Source of the DNA: M3007 sp046160625
GTDB taxonomy: Bacteria; Bacteroidota; Bacteroidia; Chitinophagales; Saprospiraceae
DNA length: 64,000 nt
Direction: 5' to 3'
Assembly (NCBI GenBank): GCA_046160625.1
Contig: JBJXGZ010000005.1
Location: 62,001-126,000, forward strand
Each line of letters begins with the position of its first letter. The first letter of the stretch is position 1. The notes under the pieces were generated by a model. That model was not told the origin of the DNA. It worked only from the letters and a program-made list of their open reading frames with translations, and did no database searches. Shown here piece by piece: positions 16,396 to 23,387 of this stretch. Both the position numbers and the translations under genes were made by a program.

Positions 16396-18467
16396 CTATC
16401 TTCCTCCTCCTTCCCTTCCTCCAATTTTCTTTTCAGGTAAAAATAGGTCTCCAACTGGGTGCGCACCGGAATATCGCTGCTATTGCGGCGGTATTCGTTG
16501 AGGTTTTTTGCGTCAATGATGCGAGCTTTTACATTGTCGTTGAGCTGGATGTCGAGCAGGGCGCGGAGATCGCGTCGAAGCACCGGGTCGTAAACCGGGA
16601 AAATCGTTTCAATACGGAAAGAGAGGTTGCGCTCCATCCAGTCGGCGCTGCTAAGAAAGATGAGTTCGTCGCCGCTGTTGTGGAACACAAACACCCGGGC
16701 GTGTTCCAGGTAGCGATCTACGATACTAATAATGTCAATATTATCGCTCAACCCTTTGATGCCGGGCACGAGACAACAGATGCCGCGTACAATGAGCCGG
16801 ATTTTTACCCCCACCTTGGAGGCTTCATAAAGTTTGGCGATGATATCCTTGTCTTCAAGGCTATTGATTTTCAGGATCATCTCAGCCTTCTGGCCTTTTT
16901 TGGCGGCCTCTATCTCGTTTTCAATTAAATTGTAAAGCCTTTCGCGCAGGTTGAATTGTCCAACCAATAGATGCTGGAAAGGGTGTGGCGGCGGCATATT
17001 TTCCAAGTGTGCCAGCACATTGCTTACTTCGTTGGTAAGGCGTGGGTCGGCGGTGAAAATGCCAAAGTCAGAATATATTTTGGCCGTTTCTTCGTGGAAA
17101 TTGCCCGTCCCAAGATAAGCATAGAGATGAGGTTGCCCTTCTTCAACGCGGCGCACCAGAGCGAGTTTGGAGTGGACTTTTACGCCGGGAAGCGAGTAGT
17201 GAACCCGCACGCCTGCCTTTTCAAGTCGCTCACCCCATTCGAGGTTGGTGGCCTCGTCAAAACGGGCTTTGATTTCTACAAAAGCCGACACTTGCTTGCC
17301 GCGGTGCACAGCTTCCATGAGGGCTTCGAGAATGCGACTGCTCTTGGCCACGCGGTATTGTATGACCTTGATGTGGGTGACAGCGGGATCGAGTGCGGCT
17401 TTTTCAAAAAACTGAATGACCGGCTCAAAGGATTGATAAGGAACATGAATCAACTGGTCGGCCTCGCCAATGGCCTTGAACATATCGGGCGCATCGGTCA
17501 AAACCGGGTGCGGCAGGGCAGGTAAGGGCTTGTTTTTCAGGTGTTTGAGACCAAAGTCCGGGAATCTGAAAAAATCGAAGTTGTTATGATAACGCCCTTC
17601 CGGGAGCATATCATTTTTACGCAGGTCAAAGGTGTCTTGCAGATAGGAAAGCAGGTGTTGGGGCATATCGCGGTCGTACACAAAGCGGCTGGCCGGGCCT
17701 ACCTGGCGTTTTTGAAGGCTCGATTTTATCTTTTGCACAAGGTCGCCGCTGAACTCGTCATCAATGTCGAGTTCGGCATCGCGGCTGAGTTTGATGGAAT
17801 AGGTGTCTTGGACATCGTAACCTGGAAAAAGGAGCGATACAGAATGACGCACAATGTCGTCGAGCAAAATCACATCGTGGCGGTCGCCTTGGGTTGGGAG
17901 CGACACAAAGCGGGGTACCTGGTCGGAGGGGATTTTCACCAGTGCGTATTCGCTGTCGGAAAGTGGTTTCTTTTTTTGGCGCAAATGGACGGACAGATAA
18001 AGGTGAGCATTGGCCAAAAAGGGGTTTATTCGCCGTTTGACGAGCAGTACGGGCATTACGAAAGGGAGGAGGTTGCCCTGAAAATAGCCTTCTACAAATG
18101 CACGCTGGCCCTCATTCAGGTCGAGCCGCCGGAGAATGTGCACATGGTGCTTCCGAAGTTCGGGAACGATCTGTTTTTCGAAGATTTCAGAAAATTCTTC
18201 CTGTTGCCGGTTGACGATCTGGTGGATTTCTTTGAGCAGTTCTCTTGGGTCAAAGTGCAGTTGGGCGCGGGTTTTTTTGCCCACTTTTTTCAGTTTGCGG
18301 ATGCCCGCCACCCGAATGCGGAAAAACTCGTCGAGGTTGGAGGAGTAAATTGCTAAAAATTTGAGGCGTTCCAAAAGCGGCACTGCGGGATCCTTGGCCT
18401 CTTGCAGCACACGGTAATTGAAGGAAAGCCAGGAGGCGTCGCGGTGAATATAAGGCAGAGGAGTCAA
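16380..18467 (-). CDS. ppk1: Polyphosphate kinase 1
   Basis: 695 residues, full length for PPK1. It moves the gamma-phosphate of ATP onto polyphosphate at the inner membrane or in the cytosol. Visible landmarks: N-terminal YIHRDASWLSFNYRVLQEA and SNLDEFFRIRVAG; the central IQYRVAKSS; the phosphohistidine region GVKVHSKLALV; YLGTGNFHEETA; and the second histidine region with SSADWMERNL. The start is TTG at 18467, since no ATG lies close to the conserved N-terminus. The last residues, after the conserved DIPVRTQLETYFYLKRKLEEG, are an acidic GS-rich tail that runs into the dispersed repeat at 16341-16395, which provides the stop codon. No exopolyphosphatase gene is adjacent. Confidence 0.96.
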   Translation of the reverse strand: MTPLPYIHRDASWLSFNYRVLQEAKDPAVPLLERLKFLAIYSSNLDEFFRIRVAGIRKLKKVGKKTRAQLHFDPRELLKEIHQIVNRQQEEFSEIFEKQIVPELRKHHVHILRRLDLNEGQRAFVEGYFQGNLLPFVMPVLLVKRRINPFLANAHLYLSVHLRQKKKPLSDSEYALVKIPSDQVPRFVSLPTQGDRHDVILLDDIVRHSVSLLFPGYDVQDTYSIKLSRDAELDIDDEFSGDLVQKIKSSLQKRQVGPASRFVYDRDMPQHLLSYLQDTFDLRKNDMLPEGRYHNNFDFFRFPDFGLKHLKNKPLPALPHPVLTDAPDMFKAIGEADQLIHVPYQSFEPVIQFFEKAALDPAVTHIKVIQYRVAKSSRILEALMEAVHRGKQVSAFVEIKARFDEATNLEWGERLEKAGVRVHYSLPGVKVHSKLALVRRVEEGQPHLYAYLGTGNFHEETAKIYSDFGIFTADPRLTNEVSNVLAHLENMPPPHPFQHLLVGQFNLRERLYNLIENEIEAAKKGQKAEMILKINSLEDKDIIAKLYEASKVGVKIRLIVRGICCLVPGIKGLSDNIDIISIVDRYLEHARVFVFHNSGDELIFLSSADWMERNLSFRIETIFPVYDPVLRRDLRALLDIQLNDNVKARIIDAKNLNEYRRNSSDIPVRTQLETYFYLKRKLEEGKEEEDSGSGQ

Positions 18468-18475
18468 TGGGCGAG

Positions 18476-18489
18476 TGAGTGATTGGGTG
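18476..18489 (-). repeat. leader motif shared with pepT and the next small gene
   Basis: On the minus strand this reads CACCCAATCACTCA, 9 nt before the TTG start of ppk1. The same text stands just before the ATG of the gene at 27090 (27067-27084) and, with one change, before pepT (25736-25753). Confidence 0.55.
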
Positions 18490-18571
18490 AATGAGTGTGC
18501 AAAAGTGGGGCTTTAGATGGGAGTATGCAAGATGCCTCGAAATAACTTAACAAGTAACCAACATAACCAAT

Positions 18572-19060
18572 CTATTCTTCATTGACCGCTAAAAGCACTT
18601 GCTCTTCTAATTTTTCACTCAACCAAAACCCTGCTTTGTCGCGTAAATCAGCTAAGAGCGGTTTGATAGTTGGGATTAAGTTTTTGCTTTTTGCTTCTAT
18701 AAGTATGCCTAGTATTCCTGTAGTTTTTAGCCCCATTTTTCTAGCGATGGTTGTTCCTAACCGTTCGTCGAGCAACAATAAATCAGCGCTGATTTCTTTT
18801 GCTAGTACGATGGCTTCGCTTTCGCCAGCATCTAATTGTTCCTTCAAAACCTCAACCAAAGCCTGGTTTTGAGGAGTTAATACTTGTAAATCAACAAGTA
18901 CGGTGATTGTTTGGGGCGTAAAGCCAAATTTCTCCAATTCCAAGAATTCTGCCCAAACAGAACTAGGAACTATTACTTTCCCATAAAGGAGGCTGAGTAG
19001 TTTTATTTGACCTATTAAAAAAAGGCCTGAAAGGCATGATGTGTCGCTTACCACAATCAT
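18572..19060 (-). CDS. DUF3368 PIN-like toxin
   Basis: 162 residues. The N-terminal VVSDTSCLSGL carries the first acidic residue of PIN-like nucleases; others are in AGESEAIVLAKE and LLLDERLGTTIARKMGL, the signature of DUF3368. The family is taken as the toxin of a two-gene module with UPF0175 proteins and is expected to cut RNA with Mg2+. The gene overlaps its partner by 4 nt (ATGA), which indicates translational coupling. All the acidic positions of the family appear to be present. Confidence 0.88.
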   Translation of the reverse strand: MIVVSDTSCLSGLFLIGQIKLLSLLYGKVIVPSSVWAEFLELEKFGFTPQTITVLVDLQVLTPQNQALVEVLKEQLDAGESEAIVLAKEISADLLLLDERLGTTIARKMGLKTTGILGILIEAKSKNLIPTIKPLLADLRDKAGFWLSEKLEEQVLLAVNEE

Positions 19061-19308
19061 TTCGGAGAGGATTGCGCGGCTCTGATATCAGCAATATCGT
19101 GCTGTATTTCTTCCCAAGTTAGGTTTACCGGGATTTTTCGGCTGCTCATTTCCTGCTGAAAAGCAAATCGGTGCAAGCCCGCCATTTGAGCAGCAAGGCC
19201 CAATGAAATTGCACCACGTTGGTAGAGCGAAAGAGCCACTTCGAGTAAAATCTCGTTTTTGCTCAAACCGGACTGGGCTACAACATTGTCAGAAATTTCG
19301 ATAAGCAT
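19057..19308 (-). CDS. UPF0175-family antitoxin
   Basis: 83 residues from ATG 19308; the frame extends to 19401 but the added part reads across the divergent promoter region. The sequence LSKNEILLEVALSLYQRGAISLGLAAQMAGLHRFAFQQEM is the UPF0175 signature: an HTH-like element with A.GL.R..F. The family is the usual upstream partner of DUF3368 PIN-like proteins. The short C-terminal part (PVNLTWEEIQHDIADI) probably wraps the toxin. A TACTTTTG -7-like element on the minus strand (19332-19325) precedes it and may overlap the promoter of the divergent exonuclease gene. Confidence 0.88.
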   Translation of the reverse strand: MLIEISDNVVAQSGLSKNEILLEVALSLYQRGAISLGLAAQMAGLHRFAFQQEMSSRKIPVNLTWEEIQHDIADIRAAQSSPK

Positions 19309-19403
19309 AAGATCCCTTTTGATGCAAAAGTAAGTTGAAATTTGAAAAGATATTTTTATCAATCTCGCGCTCCGCAATCCCACCGTACCTTCGCCACCCA
19401 AAT

Positions 19404-20222
19404 ATGGAAGATTTTAAAATTAACCTCGACCGCGACCTCGTTTTCTTTGATGTGGAGACCACGGGGCTAAACGTTATCCGCGACCGCATTGTCCAGATCG
19501 CCTTGGTAAAACTTAGAAAAAACAGCGCGCCCGCTGAAGAACTTTCGATGCTCATCAACCCCGGCATCCCGATCTCCGAAGAGTCTATGGCGATTCACGG
19601 CATTACGCCCAAAGACCTCGCCAACAAACCAACGTTCGCACAAGTGGCCCAAAAAATCTGGGATTTTATCGGCAATGCCGACCTCGGCGGCTACAATTCC
19701 AACCGCTTTGACGTGCCCATGCTCATGGAGGAATTTTCCCGTGTGGGGTTGGAATTTGACGTATCGAAGCGGCGTTTGATTGATGCCCAGCGTATCTTTT
19801 ACAAGATGGAACCGCGCACCCTGAAAGCTGCTTATCGACTTTATTGCCAACAAGAACTCGAAGACGCACACGATGCCTTGGCCGATGTGCGGGCTACTTT
19901 GGCGGTTTTTAAAGGCCAAATCCGTGCCTATGAAGGCAAAGACCTGTTCGACGAAGACGGCAACATCGTTCCCGCACCTATCAAAAATGACATGCAGGCG
20001 ATACACGAATTCACCAACGACCTCCATTTTGTGGACGCAACCCAGAAACTCCGCGTACAACCGGACGGCACTGTAGTGTTCAACTTTGGCAAATACGTGG
20101 GCGAACCCGTGAAGACCGTGCTCGCCCGCGAACGCCATTACGCGGGCTGGATCATAGAAAAAGAGTTTTCCTCACAGGTAAAGCAATACATCAAACAGGT
20201 GTTAAAAGAATTGGGCAGTTGA
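19404..20222 (+). CDS. DnaQ-like 3'-5' exonuclease
   Basis: 272 residues from ATG 19404; the longer frame from 19335 reads through the divergent promoter region. DEDDh exonuclease motifs: FFDVETTGL (ExoI), GYNSNRFDVPML (ExoII) and the HDALADVRATLAVF block (ExoIII with His and Asp). The C-terminal about 90 residues include VFNFGKYVGEPV and HYAGWIIEKEFSSQVK, a small extension seen in Bacteroidota DnaQ relatives that resembles the DUF3820-type ending. It may proofread DNA synthesis or trim DNA in repair; it is not obviously the replicative epsilon subunit. It has no close partner genes. Confidence 0.88.
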   Translation: MEDFKINLDRDLVFFDVETTGLNVIRDRIVQIALVKLRKNSAPAEELSMLINPGIPISEESMAIHGITPKDLANKPTFAQVAQKIWDFIGNADLGGYNSNRFDVPMLMEEFSRVGLEFDVSKRRLIDAQRIFYKMEPRTLKAAYRLYCQQELEDAHDALADVRATLAVFKGQIRAYEGKDLFDEDGNIVPAPIKNDMQAIHEFTNDLHFVDATQKLRVQPDGTVVFNFGKYVGEPVKTVLARERHYAGWIIEKEFSSQVKQYIKQVLKELGS

Positions 20223-20262
20223 GCAGTTGTTGATCAAAATACTTTAGTGCCGGGAGAGATTT

Positions 20263-20373
20263 ATTTCACACAACGCCACGACGACACAACGTTTTGGATA
20301 TCAAAGATATTTATCGTTGTGTCGTCGTGGCGTTGTGTGAAATTGATTGTCGTGGCGTTGTGTGAAATTGATT
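20263..20373. repeat. perfect 29-bp inverted repeat plus tandem 25-bp duplication of one arm
   Basis: Arms 20263-20291 and 20315-20343 are exact reverse complements around a 23-nt loop. The right arm with its flank (20324-20348) is repeated directly at 20349-20373, 25 of 25 bases. The element separates the exonuclease gene from the first MbnP-like gene and likely ends transcription of the former. The duplicated arm suggests slippage or recent copying. Confidence 0.85.
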
Positions 20374-20402
20374 TACCCAGAAACATAATGCCAGCATAAC
20401 AC

Positions 20403-21224
20403 ATGAATAGCTCAACTCTTACCACATGCTTTTTGCTTCTAGCACTGTGCCTCACCGCCTGTTTCGAGCCGAAGGAAGGCTGCCTGGACATTGCTGCCAC
20501 CAACTTCGATGCAGGGGCTGATAAGGACTGCTGCTGCGAGTATCCAAAATTGGTGCTGACGGTGGATCAAGTGTACGACACCATATTGTTTCGCAACGAC
20601 TCGCTCTATCTGAATTCCAGTGGGCAACTTTTCCGAATCAAAAGTGTGGCCTTCTATCTTTCTGATTTTCAATTGTTTCAAAACGGAGAAGTTTTTGCGG
20701 TAAGCGATACGCTGACACTCAATACTTTCTTGGGCAACGACACCAGCAGCCAACGATTCACCAACGACTTTCAACTCATTCGCCGCACGCCAATTGAATA
20801 TGTGGTGGGCACTTTTAGGCAAGATGGCAATTTTGAGGAGCTCAATTTCCGCCTCGGCTTGTCAGACGATGCACAAAAGGTCATTCCCACTAAAGCCCCT
20901 GTAAACCACCCGCTCGCGACTCAGGCCGACAGTCTTTGGCGCGGACAATCGGCAGGATTTGTGTTTCTTCAGGCCGTTGTGGTGCGCGATTCGATGGGCA
21001 CCACAAAGCCCGATACGCTCCGATTTCTGCAATCCGATTTGGGCCAACCACGCATCGGGGCGTCGGGGGTGTTTGTGCACCCAACGGGCTATAATTTCCC
21101 ATTGGTGCTGAAGGTGGATTACAAGAAGATGTTTGAAGGGGTAAATTGGTCAATACACGACACATTGGCATGGAAAACGAAGATTGCTTCCAACTTTGAC
21201 GGTACTTTCAGCGTTTCACAATGA
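20403..21224 (+). CDS. MbnP-like lipoprotein
   Basis: 273 residues. The signal peptide ends in a lipobox (LCLTAC), so the protein is a lipoprotein. After it comes a cysteine-rich stretch, GCLDIAATNFDAGADKDCCCEYP, typical of Bacteroidota MbnP-like proteins. The body has FRIKSVAFYLSDFQL, the fold-core motif of the MbnP domain, and ends with PLVLKVDYKKMF. MbnP proteins of methanobactin loci bind copper after a partner diheme enzyme oxidises a Trp. A second MbnP-like gene starts 25 nt downstream and a diheme MauG-like gene follows, so the three probably act together in the periplasm. Confidence 0.82.
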   Translation: MNSSTLTTCFLLLALCLTACFEPKEGCLDIAATNFDAGADKDCCCEYPKLVLTVDQVYDTILFRNDSLYLNSSGQLFRIKSVAFYLSDFQLFQNGEVFAVSDTLTLNTFLGNDTSSQRFTNDFQLIRRTPIEYVVGTFRQDGNFEELNFRLGLSDDAQKVIPTKAPVNHPLATQADSLWRGQSAGFVFLQAVVVRDSMGTTKPDTLRFLQSDLGQPRIGASGVFVHPTGYNFPLVLKVDYKKMFEGVNWSIHDTLAWKTKIASNFDGTFSVSQ

Positions 21225-21249
21225 AGCTTGTCCAACAAATATTACTACC

Positions 21250-22017
21250 ATGAATAAAGTTACCTATTTTATCGCGCTTTTGGCGCTTGCTTTTTTGCCC
21301 GCCTGCCACGAACATGACGGTGAGCCGAGAGCTGATTTTACCGTCACTTTCAGGTCACATTTTGCCGGTGAGCAACTGACAAAATACAAAAAGTACCCTT
21401 TCGGCCTCGCAGGCATCCCACTGCAGTTCACGCGGTTCAGCACTTTCCTTTCGGATATTGAACTCATTAAGTCCGACGGATCCAGCCACCGCCTTTCGGA
21501 GATTGAATACATTGATTTCACACCCGAAAATGCTTCTACTGATCTTTCCGCTACGCCAACCATTACCTATAGAAACGTCCCTGAAGGCGAATACATTGGG
21601 CTACGGATTGGGTATGGGGTAAAGCCTTTGCTGAATGCAAAAGACCCAACGGACTTTGACTACAACCACCCCCTGGCAAAAGAAATAGAGTATTGGTCTG
21701 GCTGGAACAGCTACATTTTCACAAAAATTGAAGGCAAAGTCGATTCCGATAATAATGGAGCATTCGATGTTTCCCTGCTCTATCACATTGGCTCTGATGC
21801 GCTGTACAAAGTGTATGAGTTCGCCGCACCCATTCACGTTCATACAGGTGAGCCCGGGATTACGGTGAATTTTGATCTGGAAAAGATATTCACCATGGAC
21901 GATGGTACTTATTATGACATTGTGACGAATTTCTATACCTCCAATAGTCCTAACGATGTAGTCGTAGCGCAGGTGTTGGCACACAATTTTGAGAAGGCTA
22001 CCACTGTGGTTCAGTAA
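21250..22017 (+). CDS. MbnP-like lipoprotein, second copy
   Basis: 255 residues from ATG 21250; the frame extends upstream into the preceding gene, but this Met opens the signal peptide (NKVTYFIALLALAFLPAC) with its lipobox. The MbnP domain is recognised from FTVTFRSHFAGEQL, LQFTRFSTFLSDIEL and YRNVPEGEYIGLRIGYGVK, which match the first copy in layout, and from the ending GITVNFDLEKIF. The mature start has a His-containing CHEHDGE stretch. The gap to the upstream copy is 25 nt and the diheme gene begins 57 nt after its stop. Sequence similarity to the first copy is low, so the two may have different ligands or partners. Confidence 0.82.
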   Translation: MNKVTYFIALLALAFLPACHEHDGEPRADFTVTFRSHFAGEQLTKYKKYPFGLAGIPLQFTRFSTFLSDIELIKSDGSSHRLSEIEYIDFTPENASTDLSATPTITYRNVPEGEYIGLRIGYGVKPLLNAKDPTDFDYNHPLAKEIEYWSGWNSYIFTKIEGKVDSDNNGAFDVSLLYHIGSDALYKVYEFAAPIHVHTGEPGITVNFDLEKIFTMDDGTYYDIVTNFYTSNSPNDVVVAQVLAHNFEKATTVVQ

Positions 22018-22023
22018 CTTAAC

Positions 22024-22056
22024 AAACCTCGCAGGTTTTTAATACCTGCGAGGTTT
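22024..22056. terminator. 13-bp palindrome between MbnP and diheme genes
   Basis: Arms 22024-22036 and 22044-22056 (AAACCTCGCAGGT) are perfect with a 7-nt loop and no long T-run. The same CCTCGCAGG hairpin text is a frequent dispersed element in Bacteroidota. It may weaken but need not stop transcription into the diheme gene 18 nt on. Confidence 0.6.
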
Positions 22057-22074
22057 CGCTTAATTTTGAAGAAA

Positions 22075-23220
22075 ATGAAAAACATGTTTAGCAAAACTTT
22101 CATCGGCCTGGTGCTCGTGTTTGGCATTTTGGCTTGCAAAGACATGCCCAATAAAGATCCTGATCCTGGTGATCTGGAAGGCATCCCTTACAACCCGCAA
22201 CCATATACGATTGTAAAACCTTCCTTTTTCCCAAATGTGCCGATACCCGCCGACAATCCCATGACCACGGACGCGGTGCAACTTGGCCGGAGGCTTTTTT
22301 ATGACCCGATTCTTTCGGCAGACAGCACCATGTCTTGCGCTTCCTGCCATTTGCCACAAGGGAATTTTACGGACAACAAAGCCGTGTCGACTGGCATAGA
22401 CAACATAGCGGGTCGGCGCAGTTCGATGGCACTCCTGAACATCGCTTATGCCACCAACGGCCTTTTCTGGGACGGTCGTTCCGTCTCGCTCGAAGACCAG
22501 GCCCTTCGCCCTGTGGAGGACCCCATTGAGATGCACAACACCTGGCCACAGGTTATTGAAAAACTCAAAGCCCACCCCAGCTATCCCGCACTTTTCAGAA
22601 AAGCATTTGGAATCAACGACCGCGATCAGATCACCAAAGAATTGGCGGCCAAAGCCATTGCCCAGTTCGAGCGAATCATGATCAGCAGCGGAACCTCCAA
22701 GTTTGACGAGTTTAAGCAGGGCAATATCAGCATTTTCGATGATGAGGAATTGGATGGCTTCCTGATGTATTTCGAAGAAGCCTGGCAATTCGGGCTGAAT
22801 TTGCCCGATGCCCAATGTTTTCACTGCCACGGCGGCATTACCCTGACGGGCAACAATTATTTCAACAACGGTCTGGACTCGGTAGGTTCGCTGGACGAAT
22901 TCACAGATTTGGGCAGGTTTGAAGTGACGGGCAATCATTCCGACAAGGGAAAATTCCGCACACCCACTTTGCGGAACATCGCTCTTTCCGCGCCCTACAT
23001 GCACGACGGCCGTTTTAAAACACTGGAAGAGGTGGTGGAAAACTATTCGAAAAAAGGCTTTGGCGTAGCCAATGAAGACCCTAATATTCCGCTCACGGGC
23101 CTTAACGGGCCAAATCACACGCTTACCGAAGCGCACAAAAAGGCCATTGTCAAATTCCTGCACACACTCACTGACACAGTTTTTGTAAAAAACCCGGACA
23201 TTCAGAATCCATTCCAGTAG
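22075..23220 (+). CDS. Diheme cytochrome c peroxidase / MauG (MbnH-like) lipoprotein
   Basis: 381 residues from ATG 22075 (TTG 22066 is also in frame). The lipobox GILAC marks it as a lipoprotein. Two c-type haem sites are visible, CASCH at about 88-92 and CFHCH at about 248-252, with the usual family text LGRRLFYDP, DGRSVSLEDQALRPVEDPIEM, GKFRTPTLRNIALSAPYMHDGRFKTLEEVV. Relatives either reduce peroxide or, as MauG and MbnH, oxidise a Trp on a partner protein. Position straight after two MbnP-like lipoproteins argues for the MbnH role, in which the partner becomes a copper-binding protein. Its stop codon lies in the arm of a 22-bp inverted repeat. Confidence 0.92.
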   Translation: MKNMFSKTFIGLVLVFGILACKDMPNKDPDPGDLEGIPYNPQPYTIVKPSFFPNVPIPADNPMTTDAVQLGRRLFYDPILSADSTMSCASCHLPQGNFTDNKAVSTGIDNIAGRRSSMALLNIAYATNGLFWDGRSVSLEDQALRPVEDPIEMHNTWPQVIEKLKAHPSYPALFRKAFGINDRDQITKELAAKAIAQFERIMISSGTSKFDEFKQGNISIFDDEELDGFLMYFEEAWQFGLNLPDAQCFHCHGGITLTGNNYFNNGLDSVGSLDEFTDLGRFEVTGNHSDKGKFRTPTLRNIALSAPYMHDGRFKTLEEVVENYSKKGFGVANEDPNIPLTGLNGPNHTLTEAHKKAIVKFLHTLTDTVFVKNPDIQNPFQ

Positions 23221-23315
23221 GGCGAAATTTATTTCGCCTCCACATGAGCCGTAGCACAACTATCAGTGCCACGGCTTTTTTCTTTTTAGTGAAAGGCGAA
23301 ATAAATTTCTCCCTA
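23218..23315. repeat. 22-bp inverted repeat enclosing a terminator
   Basis: Arms 23218-23239 and 23294-23315 pair with one mismatch in 22 (GGCGAAATTTATTTCGCC text). The left arm contains the stop codon of the diheme gene. A separate terminator hairpin sits between the arms. Confidence 0.75.
23247..23287 (+). terminator. rho-independent terminator of the diheme gene
   Basis: Arms 23247-23257 and 23266-23276 (AGCCGTAGCAC against GTGCCACGGCT, one mismatch) with an 8-nt loop, followed by a run of Ts broken once. It ends the MbnP/diheme unit. Confidence 0.85.
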
Positions 23316-23387
23316 CGCTATATTTGGCCTGTTTTTAGCGGATAATCCCCCCAACCATTGTTTTCACAACAAATCATCCCGTTGCTC

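Noticed and set aside
16308..18356. Plus-strand frames opposite ppk1
   Set aside because: Long but without domains; the minus strand encodes a complete polyphosphate kinase.
22060..23259. 399-codon minus-strand frame opposite the diheme gene
   Set aside because: Shadow; the plus strand has both CxxCH haem sites and a lipobox.
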